A stretch of 51,218 nt of DNA from Caulobacter sp. (GCA_030652755.1 JAUSPV010000228.1:1-51218); one strand, 5' to 3'; positions 22,696 to 32,316 are shown, counted from the first letter of the stretch. Program-made: numbers and translations. Notes: generated by a model not told the origin, from the letters alone.

Positions 22696-25221
22696 CTACC
22701 GCCCCAGCACCCGCGCCAGCGCGGCGGAGTCGTAGGGTTTGTCGAGGGCCTGGGCGCCAGCGACGCCCTCGACGGCCTCGCGGTCGCTGTAGCCGCTGGC
22801 CAGCACGATACGCAGGTCCGCTCGCAGTTCGCGAGCCCGACGCGCCAGCTCGTCGCCGCGCAGCCCCGGCAGGCCGATGTCGGTGAACAGCACATCGATC
22901 CGCGCGCCGGACTCCAGCAGGGCCAGGGCGGCCGGACCGTCGCCCGCTTCCAGCACCGCGAAGCCCAGCTCGGCCAGCATCTCCACCGCCGCGGCGCGCA
23001 CCAGGGCGTCATCCTCGACCAGCAGCACCGTCTCACGGCCCGCCAGCAGGCTTGACGCCACCTTCCGCGCCAGGTCGGCCTTGGTGTAGGGCTTGGACAG
23101 CAGCGACACGCCCTCGTGGAGGCGGCCGTGGTGGACGATGGCGTTTTCGGTGTAGCCGGAGGTGTAAAGGACCACCATGGAGGGGCGCAGCTCTAGCGCC
23201 CGCTTGACGAAGACCGGCGTCTTCATGCCGCCCGGCATGATCACGTCGGTGAACAGCAGATCGACCGGCTCGCCGTCCTCGAGGATCTTCAGCGCCGCTT
23301 CCGGTCCGTCGGCCTGGCGGCAGTGGTAGCCCAGGTCGGCCAGCATGGCGCAGGCCGCCTCGCGCACCGCCTCCTCGTCCTCGACCACCAGGATGGTCTG
23401 GCCGCGTCCGCCGGCGAGAACCTCCGTCTGGGCGGGACCCGGCTCGGCCTTGCGCGTCCGCGGCAGGTAGATCTTCACCGTCGTGCCCTGGCCGGGCTCG
23501 CTGTAGATCTGGATGTGGCCCTTCGACTGCTTCACGAAGCCGTAGACCATCGACAGGCCCAGGCCCGTGCCCTTGCCCTCGGCCTTGGTGGTGAAGAAGG
23601 GCTCGAACACGCGGGCCACGGTCTCGCGCGACATGCCCTGCCCCGTGTCCGACACCGCCAGCAGAACATACTGGCCCGGTGTGATGTCGGCGTCCCGGGC
23701 GGCATAGCGGTCATCCAGCGCGGCGTTGGCCAGTTCGACCGTCAAACGGCCGCCCTCGGGCATGGCGTCACGGGCGTTGATGGCCAGGTTGAGCAGCGCG
23801 CTCTCGATCTGGGCCGGGTCGGCGATGGTGTTCCAAAGCCCTCCGGCGATGACGGTCTCGACCTCGACCCCCTCCCCCAGCGTCCGGCGCAGCAGCTCGG
23901 CCATGTTGCTGACCAGGCGCCCCGGATTGACCACCACCGGCTCCAGCGGCTGGCGGCGGGCGAAGGCGAGCAGCTGCCGCGTCAGGTCCGCCGCCCGGTC
24001 GGCAGCGTGGATGGCGTTCTGCAGCCGCGCCTTCGTGCGCGCATCCTTGATGCCTCGCTCGATCATCTCGAGGTTGGCGCGGATCACCTGCAGCAGGTTG
24101 TTGAAGTCGTGGGCGACCCCGCCGGTCAGCTGGCCGACGGCCTCCATGCGCTGGGACCGTCGGGCCTGCTCCTCGGCCCGTTCGCGTTCGGTGATGTCGC
24201 GGGACGAGCCGACGATGCGCACCGGCCGCCCCGCGGCGTCGAACACGGGCGCCAGGGTGGATTCCCAGGTGATCAACCCGACGCCCGGGACATCGGTCGT
24301 ATCGCGCACGGTGATCGCCTTGCCGGCGTCGACCGCCTGATCGTAGAGCGCCTTGAACCGGGCGCCCATGACCGGGAAGGCTTCCATGATGTCGCGGCCC
24401 CGGTAGGGACTCATGTCCCCGCCCAGCAGCCGCGCCAGCGCCGGGTTGAAGTCGCCGATCAGGTAGCGGCGATCTGGCGTGACGTCGAAGGTGTAGAGAT
24501 AGTCCGGCACGTTCTCGAAGACCGCCCGAACCAGCTTGCCGGCGTCGCGCCGGGCTTCCTCGGCGGCGTCACGGCGGACGAGCGCCTCGCGAAGGTGGCG
24601 ATTCGAACGGCCCATGACCAGAACGGTGAACGCCAGGATCAGCAGACCGGCCCCGCCAAGCCCGAGCGACAGGTAGAAGCTGCGACGCTCGTTGTGATCG
24701 GCCGTCGCCTGTCTCGAGGCCAGCAGCCGGCGCTCTTCAGCGATGATTTCCGACACCAGCGTCCGGACCCGGTCCATCTGCGCCTTGCCGGCGCCGGTCG
24801 CGATGTTCCGCTGGACGCCCAGGTCGTCGCCGCGCCGCGCGCGCTCCAGATTGCCATCGAGGATGGCCATCCGACGGGAGGCCGCGGCCTGGAGCTGGCC
24901 AACCCGTTCGATCTGGCCGGGATTGTCGGCGACCAGCTGGCGGAGGCGCGAGATCTGGGCCGGAATCCGCTGGTTGGCCGAGCGCCAGGGGTCGAGATAC
25001 TCATCACGACCGGTGATGATGAAGCCGCGCTGTCCGGTCTCGGCGTCCTGCAGGCTGGAAAACAGGCTCTGGGCCGTATCCAGCACCTCGTGGGTGTGGG
25101 CCAGGTCCTGCTGGCCGCGCCGCAGGTCCACGAGGTGGTTGAACGCCGTGTAGGCGGTCAGCCCGGCCACGGCGAGAATCAGCAGGATGGGGACGAGAAA
25201 GAAACGCTTCGAGCCCGACAC
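22696..25221 (-). CDS. CHASE3-PAS hybrid histidine kinase with two receiver domains
   Basis: The 841-residue kinase starts with a transmembrane helix (FFLVPILLILAVAGLTAYTAF). A periplasmic CHASE3 domain follows (ETGQRGFIITGRDEYLDPW, about residues 35-165), then a second helix (SFYLSLGLGGAGLLILAFTVLV). A PAS domain (about 230-350), a HisKA domain with H371 in GGVAHDFNNLL and an ATPase domain come next. Two C-terminal receivers have phospho-aspartates at D659 (LLFTDVIMPGG) and D781 (VLFTDIGLPG). The GTG at 25221 is preferred because it follows a GGGGG tract and directly precedes the first membrane helix. An upstream ATG at 25296 would add 25 residues. No cognate regulator is adjacent. Confidence 0.93.
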   Translation of the reverse strand: MSGSKRFFLVPILLILAVAGLTAYTAFNHLVDLRRGQQDLAHTHEVLDTAQSLFSSLQDAETGQRGFIITGRDEYLDPWRSANQRIPAQISRLRQLVADNPGQIERVGQLQAAASRRMAILDGNLERARRGDDLGVQRNIATGAGKAQMDRVRTLVSEIIAEERRLLASRQATADHNERRSFYLSLGLGGAGLLILAFTVLVMGRSNRHLREALVRRDAAEEARRDAGKLVRAVFENVPDYLYTFDVTPDRRYLIGDFNPALARLLGGDMSPYRGRDIMEAFPVMGARFKALYDQAVDAGKAITVRDTTDVPGVGLITWESTLAPVFDAAGRPVRIVGSSRDITERERAEEQARRSQRMEAVGQLTGGVAHDFNNLLQVIRANLEMIERGIKDARTKARLQNAIHAADRAADLTRQLLAFARRQPLEPVVVNPGRLVSNMAELLRRTLGEGVEVETVIAGGLWNTIADPAQIESALLNLAINARDAMPEGGRLTVELANAALDDRYAARDADITPGQYVLLAVSDTGQGMSRETVARVFEPFFTTKAEGKGTGLGLSMVYGFVKQSKGHIQIYSEPGQGTTVKIYLPRTRKAEPGPAQTEVLAGGRGQTILVVEDEEAVREAACAMLADLGYHCRQADGPEAALKILEDGEPVDLLFTDVIMPGGMKTPVFVKRALELRPSMVVLYTSGYTENAIVHHGRLHEGVSLLSKPYTKADLARKVASSLLAGRETVLLVEDDALVRAAAVEMLAELGFAVLEAGDGPAALALLESGARIDVLFTDIGLPGLRGDELARRARELRADLRIVLASGYSDREAVEGVAGAQALDKPYDSAALARVLGR

Positions 25222-25344
25222 ACCAAACCCCCGCCCGTCCGACCCCGCGAACGGGCAGACCCTACCCGGAACGGGCCACCCTGCGCAAATGGCCATGCCG
25301 TGCGGCGGCCGGGGCGGCCGGACGATTTCGAGGGCGTGGAGAAC

Positions 25345-25418
25345 TGGCTGGGGAACTAGGACTCGAACCTAGAATGACGGTACCAAAAACCGCAGTGTTA
25401 CCATTACACCATTCCCCA
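25345..25418 (-). tRNA. tRNA-Gln (anticodon TTG)
   Basis: The minus strand folds as a complete cloverleaf. The 7-bp acceptor stem is TGGGGAA/TTCCCCA with discriminator G, and CCA is encoded. The anticodon stem is GCGGT/ACCGT around the loop TTTTGGT, giving anticodon TTG. The T-arm contains GGTTCGAGTCC. Confidence 0.97.
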
Positions 25419-25576
25419 GCAGGAACGGCGGAGCCCGGACGAACCGGGTCGCGAGAGGCGGGTGAGATAGCGCAGGCGACGGCAGTATGCAACGCCGGTG
25501 TGAAAGCCATTTTCAGGGCCCCGATATGGTTGCTTGCGGCCCCGGCGAGTCGTCTCTATAAGCCCCCTCCTCTAGT

Positions 25577-25653
25577 CGGAGTGTAGCTCAGCCTGGTAGA
25601 GCACCGTCTTCGGGAGGCGGGGGTCGGAGGTTCGAATCCTCTCACTCCGACCA
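25577..25653 (+). tRNA. tRNA-Pro (anticodon CGG)
   Basis: The cloverleaf is complete, with the acceptor stem CGGAGTG/CACTCCG, discriminator A and encoded CCA. The D-arm contains TAGCTCAGCCTGGTAGAGCA. The anticodon stem CCGTC/GGCGG encloses TTCGGGA, giving anticodon CGG. The T-arm contains GGTTCGAATCC. Confidence 0.97.
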
Positions 25654-25681
25654 ATTCTTCTGGTCCCCGACCAGATCCTTC

Positions 25682-25706
25682 GGAGCGCGTGCGGAACACG
25701 CGCTCC
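25682..25706 (+). terminator. Strong hairpin downstream of tRNA-Pro
   Basis: GGAGCGCGTG (25682-25691) and CACGCGCTCC (25697-25706) form a perfect 10-bp stem with a 5-nt loop, 28 bp after the tRNA-Pro CCA end. There is no T run, so it may be a processing or weak termination structure. A smaller CTGGTC/GACCAG hairpin precedes it. Confidence 0.5.
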
Positions 25707-25842
25707 CGAGGGACCTCCCCCGGCCCCGGCCGGGCAAAAAGCCCAATACCGACAAAGAAACAACGGCCAGTGTTGCCGCGTGTTCATTTGACCGCAACGC
25801 GCCACCCTGTAGCGTGAGCGCGACTTTCAACTCGGGTGCCCG

Positions 25843-27636
25843 ATGAAGCAGTTCTTCCTCACCATGGCCGGCGTGTTCGCCGGGCTGCTGGTGTTCTTCG
25901 TGGTCGTACCGTTCATCCTGATCATGTCGATCGTGGCGAGCGCGCAGCCGAGGGACACGACGCCATCGGTCGCGGTCCTCCAGCTCGATCTGCGGGACGG
26001 ATTGACCGATCAGGATCCGCAAAACCCGTTCGCCATGTTCGGCGGATCGGGCATGTCGGTGATCTCGGTGATCGAGACGCTCAAACACGCGCAGACCGAT
26101 GACAAGGTGAAGGGCGTGTTCGTGCGGCTTCCCGAGGGCGGCATGGCCCCGGCCGCGGCGGACGAGCTGCGCCAGGCCTTCCTGCGCTTCCGCCAGGCCG
26201 GCAAGCCCATCTGGGCCCACAGCCAGGGCCTCTACCCGTCCGGCGTGGTCTCCTCGACCTATATGCTGGGCGCGGCGACCGACCAGCTGTGGATGCAGCC
26301 CGACAGCGCCTTCCAGGCCACCGGCTTCGCGGTCGAGAACATGTTCTTCAAGCGCCTGTTCGAGAAGTACGGCGTGAAGGCCGAATTCGAGCAGCGTCGC
26401 GAGTACAAGAACGCGGTCAATCCGTACCTGTTCGACAACTACACCGCCGCCCACAAGGAGGCGGAGATGTCGTGGATGACGTCGATCTACCGGACGGCCG
26501 TCCTGACCGCCGCCATCGACCGCAAGAAGGAGCCGATCGCCTTCGCCCGGGTCTTCGAGGCGGGGCCCTATTCGGCCGAGGAGGCCAGGGCCAAGGGCCT
26601 GATCGACGGCGTCGCCCAGGTGCGCGAGACCTCCGACGCGCTGCTGGCCAAGGCCGGCAAGAAGGCCAGGCTGATTGACTTCGACGACTACATGTCGACC
26701 GTGCGTCGCCAGGCGAAGACCGCCTCGGCGATCGGCGGCAAGCCCGCCATCGCCGTGATCGGCGCCGAAGGCCCGATCATGACCGGGACCAGCGGCGGCG
26801 GAAACCTGTTCGGCGGCGAGGACACCGTCTGGTCCGACGACGTGGCCGACTCTTTCTACAAGGCCATCGAGGACAAGGATGTGAAGGCGATCGTCTTCCG
26901 CGTCTCCTCGCCCGGCGGTTCGGACACCGCGTCGGAGCAGATTCTCAGCGCCGTGCGGGCCGCCAGGAAGGCCGGCAAACCGGTCGTGGTCAGCATGGGC
27001 ACCTACGCGGCCTCCGGCGGCTACTGGATCTCCTCGGACGCCAGCGCCATCGTCGCCCAGCCGACGACCCTGACCGGCTCCATCGGCGTCTACGGCGGCA
27101 AGTTCGTGCTCGGCGACGCCCTGGGCCGCTTTGGCGTCGACGTGCGGCAGTCCGGGGTCGGCGGCGACTACGCCAGCGCCTTCGGCACCGGCGAGACGTT
27201 CACGCCCGCCCAGCGGGCGGCGTTCGGCGGCTGGATGGACCGGATCTACGAGGGCTTCGTGAAGCGGGTCTCGGAGGGTCGCAAGATCCCCGTCGACCGG
27301 GTCCGCGAGATCGCCAAGGGCCGCGTCTGGACCGGCGTGCAGGCAAGGCAGCTCAAGCTGGTCGACCAGATCGGCGGCTACTACGACGCCATCGAGCGGG
27401 CCAAGGCCCTCGCCAACCTGAAGGGCGAAGTGCGCATCAAGCATATCGGCGGCGCGGGCTCGCCCTTCGAGGCCTTCGAGAAGCTGTTCGGCGTCAGCTC
27501 GACCTCGCTGCGCACCCTGGCCGCCGCCGGCTGGGTGATGGGCGATCCGCGCGCCGAGGCGATCCTGGACGAGATGGCCACCGCCCGGCTGCGCGAGCGG
27601 GGCGCGACAGTGCTGGCGCCGACGCCGATCCGGTAG
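25843..27636 (+). CDS. sppA: Signal peptide peptidase SppA, 67K type
   Basis: SppA is a membrane-bound serine protease that degrades cleaved signal peptides. The 597-residue protein has one N-terminal membrane anchor (FAGLLVFFVVVPFILIMSIV) and the tandem ClpP-like domains of the long SppA form. The Ser/Lys dyad reads as K189 in RREYKNAVNP in the first half and S391 in YAASGGYWIS in the second. The spacing of about 200 residues is the same as in the E. coli enzyme. The SSPGGSDTAS and TLTGSIGVYGG segments are conserved. The gene stands alone and ends at a strong terminator. Confidence 0.95.
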   Translation: MKQFFLTMAGVFAGLLVFFVVVPFILIMSIVASAQPRDTTPSVAVLQLDLRDGLTDQDPQNPFAMFGGSGMSVISVIETLKHAQTDDKVKGVFVRLPEGGMAPAAADELRQAFLRFRQAGKPIWAHSQGLYPSGVVSSTYMLGAATDQLWMQPDSAFQATGFAVENMFFKRLFEKYGVKAEFEQRREYKNAVNPYLFDNYTAAHKEAEMSWMTSIYRTAVLTAAIDRKKEPIAFARVFEAGPYSAEEARAKGLIDGVAQVRETSDALLAKAGKKARLIDFDDYMSTVRRQAKTASAIGGKPAIAVIGAEGPIMTGTSGGGNLFGGEDTVWSDDVADSFYKAIEDKDVKAIVFRVSSPGGSDTASEQILSAVRAARKAGKPVVVSMGTYAASGGYWISSDASAIVAQPTTLTGSIGVYGGKFVLGDALGRFGVDVRQSGVGGDYASAFGTGETFTPAQRAAFGGWMDRIYEGFVKRVSEGRKIPVDRVREIAKGRVWTGVQARQLKLVDQIGGYYDAIERAKALANLKGEVRIKHIGGAGSPFEAFEKLFGVSSTSLRTLAAAGWVMGDPRAEAILDEMATARLRERGATVLAPTPIR

Positions 27637-27659
27637 CGGACGCCGGCGACGAGGACGAA

Positions 27660-27689
27660 GGCCCCGGCGGGCGACCGCCGGGGCCTTTT
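27660..27689 (+). terminator. Rho-independent terminator of sppA
   Basis: GGCCCCGGCGG (27660-27670) and CCGCCGGGGCC (27675-27685) form an 11-bp perfect stem with loop GCGA, followed by TTTT (27686-27689). It lies 23 bp after the sppA stop and just before the convergent aspartic protease gene. Confidence 0.9.
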
Positions 27690-27693
27690 CCGT

Positions 27694-28716
27694 TCAGCCG
27701 GCTGTATTGATGGTCCGCCCGAACTGGCTGGACCTGAACTTGACGAGCCGTTCGCGAAAGTTGAGCTCGATCGAGTCGAAGTGGCGCATCACATCGACCC
27801 CGATCAGCAGCGCCGGCCGGTCGTCGAGGTCCCAGATGCGGAAGGTGTGAAGATCGGCGAAGACGCAGGCCATGTTGCCCAGGCGCACGCCGCCGAGCCG
27901 CAATGGCGGCACCGTGGCGACTTCCCCCGCCGCCAGCTGGCCCGTGGCGCTGACCAGTTCCACCTGGGCAAACCTCTCGTTCAGGGCGCCGCGCCCCAGC
28001 AGCGCGTCCCGCAGCGCCGGATTGCCGACGGTGTTTTCCGCGCCTGAATCCAGAAAGGCGGTCAGTTTTACGCCGCCGATCTCGGCGTCGACAATGGTCA
28101 GCTGGCCAAAGCGATGACGGGCCTGGACGACGATGGCGTCCGTCGCGTCGCGGCCGATCTGGGGCACGGCGGCAAAGTTCCGCGGGTCATCCCCGGCCGC
28201 GAGCGTGAACGTCTGGCCCCTGAAGTCGAGGATCGCCCGCCGGTTGGCCATGACATCGACGCCCAACAGGCCGTCGGCGCCGAGAAAGCGCCTGTCCAGC
28301 ACGGGCATCGATACGCGACGCGAGACCAGGCCTCCGATGCCAAGGGACTGAACCCTCACCGTCGGCGACGGCAGCACGCCGGCGATGCCGTGCACCATGG
28401 CCCGGCCGCTGGGTTCCAGGTCCAGGGCCGTCGCCACTTCGGTCGACAGCACCGACCGGTTGGCCCCGGTGTCGACCACGAAGCGGTAGGGCCCCGAGCC
28501 GTTGACCATCACGGCGAGGGTCATCCGGCTGACCGCATCGAAACTGGTGCGAACCGCCGCGTCGCCTTCCGCAGCCGTCATCGCGCCGGGCGGCAGGGCC
28601 CGGGTCAGGTTGACCTGGACGACATCGCGCTCGCGCACCGCAGCGCTGGCGCAGCCGACCAGCGGCAGGGCGGCCAGGCCGCCGATCATCGAGCGCCTGG
28701 TGGCGAGGTCGTGCAT
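27694..28716 (-). CDS. Retropepsin-like aspartic protease, predicted lipoprotein
   Basis: The 340-residue protein carries two pepsin/retropepsin half-site motifs. They are VVDTGANRSVLS near residue 85 and FLDSGAENTVGN near residue 225, so a single chain could form the active site that viral retropepsins build from two. The N-terminus MHDLATRRSMIGGLAALPLVGC ends in a lipobox with C22, and the RR pair also fits Tat export. A membrane-attached periplasmic protease is predicted. The ATG at 28716 is chosen because the upstream extension lacks a signal. The downstream LLGVDVMANRRAILDF and LLIGVDVMRHFDSIEL repeats are the matching C-terminal halves. Confidence 0.87.
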   Translation of the reverse strand: MHDLATRRSMIGGLAALPLVGCASAAVRERDVVQVNLTRALPPGAMTAAEGDAAVRTSFDAVSRMTLAVMVNGSGPYRFVVDTGANRSVLSTEVATALDLEPSGRAMVHGIAGVLPSPTVRVQSLGIGGLVSRRVSMPVLDRRFLGADGLLGVDVMANRRAILDFRGQTFTLAAGDDPRNFAAVPQIGRDATDAIVVQARHRFGQLTIVDAEIGGVKLTAFLDSGAENTVGNPALRDALLGRGALNERFAQVELVSATGQLAAGEVATVPPLRLGGVRLGNMACVFADLHTFRIWDLDDRPALLIGVDVMRHFDSIELNFRERLVKFRSSQFGRTINTAG

Positions 28717-28829
28717 CCGGCGTCCCCCTGGCCGGGAGTCTGACGCCCCCGATCCCGTGGCGCGAAGGTTAAGCCCGCCAACCTTGTTCTGCCAAGGCCG
28801 CGATGGAAGGGGCCCGGCCGAGGACAACG

Positions 28830-28862
28830 AAAAAGGGCGGCGGAGCTTTCGCTCCGCCGCCC
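28830..28862 (-). terminator. Rho-independent terminator of the TonB-dependent receptor gene
   Basis: On the minus strand a 12-bp stem (GGGCGGCGGAGC / GCTCCGCCGCCC, arms 28862-28851 and 28846-28835) with a GAAA loop is followed by five T residues (28834-28830). It begins 24 bp after the receptor stop. Confidence 0.93.
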
Positions 28863-28885
28863 AATTCTCTCAAGCGTCGCCTGGA

Positions 28886-31800
28886 TTAGAAGCGCAGCTT
28901 GATCTGGCCGAAGGCGCGGCGGCCGATGACGTCATAGCTCGACGGATCGGTGCCGGACTGCACGTTCGGGCCGTACAGGCGGGGTTGCTGATCAGCGACG
29001 TTGTTGATGCCGAGCTTGAGCTCGATGTTGTCCGTCACGCCCCAGGTCACGTCGATATCCGTGTACCAGGTCGCCGGCACGTTCGGCACAACACCCGGGA
29101 TCAGCAGCGAGGTTTCACCCGGGAACTGGGCGAACTGACGGTTGATCATGGCGTCGATGTAGCGGACGCGGGCGCCGATGGCGAGATCGCCGAACGGCAG
29201 GTCGCTCATGCTCCAGCGGGTGTTCAACACGCCCTTCCATTCCGGGAAGCTCGTGCCGAGACCGGCGCCGAAGTAGGAGATGGTGCCCGTGTAGTCGACT
29301 TCCGGCAGGAAGGACTTGTCCGCCTGCGAGTACTCGATCACGTGGGTCAGGATCAGGTTGGCCTGAACCGTGCCCATCCAGGACGGGAGGCCCATCCATT
29401 CCCAATCGAAGCCGTAGTCGACCTGGAAGTCGATGCCCGAGGTGTTGATCGAGCCGCCGTTCTCACCCGGGAAGCGCTGGTTCGCGTCCGGACCGTCGAT
29501 CCGCGAGCCGCCGCCGAGGTTGCCGCCAACGCGCTTGATGGCCGCGCAGCTGGAGTAGGTCGGGCTGTAGTTCGGGTTGGTGCCGTAGTAGTTGTAGCAG
29601 TCAGCCAGAAGGCTGTTGGTATCGATCGACAGGATCGGGTCGTTGACTTCGATCTGGTAATAATCGACCGAAGCCCGCAGACGGCCGAGCCATTGGTTGT
29701 CGAACGGCGAGCTGAGCACCAGACCGATGGTCTTGGTGTTGGCCTTTTCCGGCGCCAGGTTGGTGTTACCCGACAGAGCGATGTTCAGCTGACCGGCCGG
29801 CGCAGTGGTCGCGCCCGTCACCGGAACACCTTGCGCGATGCAGAGGTTGCGGAAGGTATTGGCGCCCGTGCCTGCGTTGTTCTGCCAAGCTTGGGACTGG
29901 GTGACGCAGGGGTCGAAGATCTGCGGCGCGCTGGCGTTGGAGGCGAACAGTTCACCGAAGTTCGGCTCACGGACAGCTTGCTGCCAGGAAGCGCGGACGC
30001 GGGCGAAATCGACCGGAGCCCAGGTCACTTCGGCCTTGTAGGCCGCCGAACCGCGCGAGTCGCGGCCGACTTGCTTCAGCTTGTCTTCAAACTCCGACCA
30101 GCTGTAGCGGGCGCCGAGCGACAGTTCCAGGGTCTGGGCCCAGGGCAGGTCCTTGGCCAGCGGGATCAGCGCTTCACCGAAGATGTCGTAGAAGGCGTTG
30201 GTGCCGGCGTCGGGGTCACCGACGTTGAAGCCCGAGAACGGACCGGGGCTGGACAGGTAGCGCGAGCTGTATTCGAAGCCGCGGTACTCGCCGCCGAAGA
30301 CGACCTGAAGGTCGCCGGCCGGCAGTTCCATCACCGTGCCGCTGACGAACGCCTGGGCGATCGACTGCTCAAGCACGGTCTTCTGCGAAACCGGCGATTC
30401 CAGATAGGCGCGGCAGGTCGCCGAGGTCGGACGGTCACCAAAGAAGTTGTTGGTGGCGCAGGCGGTGTTGCCGCCCGGCGTCTGGTTCGGAGCGGCGAGC
30501 ACGTCCTGCAGGCGCTGGGTGTCGATGTTGCCGAACTGGGTCAGGTCGATTTCGGTCCGGCCCTGCGACACGTAGCCTTCGAAGGCGAAGTTGTCGCCGA
30601 GCGGCACCTTGATGCCGCCCATGTATTGCACGACGGTGTTCTGGTACTGCGACAGACGCGGACCAAAGCCCAGCGGACGGAAGCCGAAGCGGAACGGCTC
30701 GGTCGCGCCCGAACCCACGATCAGGGGGTCATCACCGGTACGCTGCGAGAGCAGGTAGGCAAGATCCGGGTTGATGAACGGGTTGGTCACCGGCACGAGC
30801 AGATTGGTGCCGACGTTGTTGCTCACGCCAGGCGTCACCAGCGGCGTCTTCACCCAGAAGGTGTTGGTGCCGAGCATCGAACCGATCGCGACAGTCGGCA
30901 GCGGGGTCGGGGCCAGCGCCTGGGCGGCGGTGTACTCGGTCCAGCCGACGTTGGCGAAGAACTCGACGCCGTTTTCCAGCTCGTAGTTGATCTTCGACAT
31001 GAACGAGTAACGGTCCAGCGGGAGCGTCAGCAGGTTAATCGAGTCGAAGTTGTAGCTGTAGAAGTTCGGGTAGAAGCGCTGGTTCACCGACACGTCGATC
31101 GGATACTTGTAGTTCTCGACGTTCAGCGTCGCGGCGCTGGCCGACGTACCCGCATAGAACATCGTACCGTCGAGGTTCCAGCCGAGCGTGCCCGAGGAGG
31201 CGCCGACGTTACCGGGGGCGATGCCGTAGGTTCCGAACAGCGTCTGGACGGCCGCCAGCGGAACAGGGTTGCTCGAATCCCAGCGCAGCGCGCCTTCCGG
31301 CGGCGTCGGCGTCGTGGAGGTGGCGAAGGCCGCGAAATCGCGCGAACCCTTGACGACGGGCTGGCGGTAGGAGCGGTCGAAGGCGATGACCGCGTTGCCC
31401 TTGCCGTCGGAGAAGTTGCCGCCGAGGACCAGGGAGATCTGGTATTCCTGCGCGTCCTGGAACTCGAGCGAGTCCTGGTAGCTGGCGCGGAAGTCGATGC
31501 CCTCGAAGTTGTCCTTCAGCTTCATGTTCACGACGCCGGCGATGGCGTCAGCGCCGTAGGTCGCGCCGGCGCCGCCGGTGATCACTTCGATGTTGGCGAT
31601 CAGGGCCTGCGGGATCGTGTTCACGTCGACCGTCAGGGTGTTCGACGACACCATCGGGCGACGGCCGTCGACCAGGACCAGGTTGCGGTTGGCGCCCAGA
31701 CCACGAAGGTCGATGTTGGCGCGGCCGGCGTTGCCCGGGTTGTTCGAGGTCGTCGTGCCCGCCGGGTTAATCTGCGGCAGGGTGTTGAGGTAGGTTTCGA

Positions 31801-32023
31801 GCGTGATGTCGGCGTTGGCGACGATCTGCTCGCCGGTCACGGTCGTGATCGGGCTGTTGGCGACATAGTCCTGACGGGCGATGCGCGAGCCGGTGACGAC
31901 GACGGCTTCAACTTCCGTGCCGTCCTGCGCGAGCGCGGGACTGGCGGTGGCGATAGCGGCGACAGCCGCACCGCAAATGATGGTGGACGCCAACAGGCGG
32001 CCGCGCGTGGTTTGGAGCCTCAA
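28886..32023 (-). CDS. TonB-dependent outer-membrane receptor
   Basis: The 1045-residue protein is a TonB-dependent receptor with an N-terminal signal peptide (LLASTIICGAAVAAIATASPALA). A TonB-box-like AVVVTGSRI is followed by a plug domain (about residues 35-150, with LRGLGANRNLVLVDGRRP and GAGATYGADAIAGVVN). A long beta-barrel ends in FGQIKLRF with the terminal phenylalanine used for barrel insertion. The start is TTG at 32023. It has the strong ribosome site GGAGGG with a 7-nt spacer and directly precedes the signal peptide, and no ATG fits. The substrate is unknown. The opp-type genes to the right suggest peptides, which is an inference. Confidence 0.94.
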   Translation of the reverse strand: MRLQTTRGRLLASTIICGAAVAAIATASPALAQDGTEVEAVVVTGSRIARQDYVANSPITTVTGEQIVANADITLETYLNTLPQINPAGTTTSNNPGNAGRANIDLRGLGANRNLVLVDGRRPMVSSNTLTVDVNTIPQALIANIEVITGGAGATYGADAIAGVVNMKLKDNFEGIDFRASYQDSLEFQDAQEYQISLVLGGNFSDGKGNAVIAFDRSYRQPVVKGSRDFAAFATSTTPTPPEGALRWDSSNPVPLAAVQTLFGTYGIAPGNVGASSGTLGWNLDGTMFYAGTSASAATLNVENYKYPIDVSVNQRFYPNFYSYNFDSINLLTLPLDRYSFMSKINYELENGVEFFANVGWTEYTAAQALAPTPLPTVAIGSMLGTNTFWVKTPLVTPGVSNNVGTNLLVPVTNPFINPDLAYLLSQRTGDDPLIVGSGATEPFRFGFRPLGFGPRLSQYQNTVVQYMGGIKVPLGDNFAFEGYVSQGRTEIDLTQFGNIDTQRLQDVLAAPNQTPGGNTACATNNFFGDRPTSATCRAYLESPVSQKTVLEQSIAQAFVSGTVMELPAGDLQVVFGGEYRGFEYSSRYLSSPGPFSGFNVGDPDAGTNAFYDIFGEALIPLAKDLPWAQTLELSLGARYSWSEFEDKLKQVGRDSRGSAAYKAEVTWAPVDFARVRASWQQAVREPNFGELFASNASAPQIFDPCVTQSQAWQNNAGTGANTFRNLCIAQGVPVTGATTAPAGQLNIALSGNTNLAPEKANTKTIGLVLSSPFDNQWLGRLRASVDYYQIEVNDPILSIDTNSLLADCYNYYGTNPNYSPTYSSCAAIKRVGGNLGGGSRIDGPDANQRFPGENGGSINTSGIDFQVDYGFDWEWMGLPSWMGTVQANLILTHVIEYSQADKSFLPEVDYTGTISYFGAGLGTSFPEWKGVLNTRWSMSDLPFGDLAIGARVRYIDAMINRQFAQFPGETSLLIPGVVPNVPATWYTDIDVTWGVTDNIELKLGINNVADQQPRLYGPNVQSGTDPSSYDVIGRRAFGQIKLRF

Positions 32024-32316
32024 GATATTTCCCTCCGGATCAGCGCCGCCCGGGTCTCGGACGCGCCCCCTCAAGTCTGGACGAATTGCTTCGAGCGTAT
32101 GGAATGCTCGGCTGAGACGATCCTTGCCCGCCCCCGGAACACCGGTCAACGATCATTGCGGATGCGTAATGAGAACGACGCGAGATTGTCGCACTTTGGC
32201 AACAGCGTGTTCAACCGAGGGCAATTGCGGCGCTCAACGGCCCCGCGAAGCGCCGGAAAGAGGCACGTCGCGCCGGGGATTCGCCCACAGAGGGAAGAAC
32301 GCCGCCGCCACGCGCC
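32024..32316. promoter_or_regulatory. Non-coding leader upstream of the TonB receptor
   Basis: About 290 bp lie between the receptor start and the stop of the peptide-binding protein gene. The only firm element is the GGAGGG ribosome site at 32031-32036. No confident -35/-10 pair, riboswitch or terminator is visible. The receptor is probably transcribed from a promoter here. Confidence 0.35.

Noticed and set aside
25732..25752. CRISPR-like or attachment site after tRNA-Pro
   Set aside because: There is only a GGGC-AAAAA-GCCC hairpin. No direct repeat of the tRNA 3' end and no integrase gene are present.
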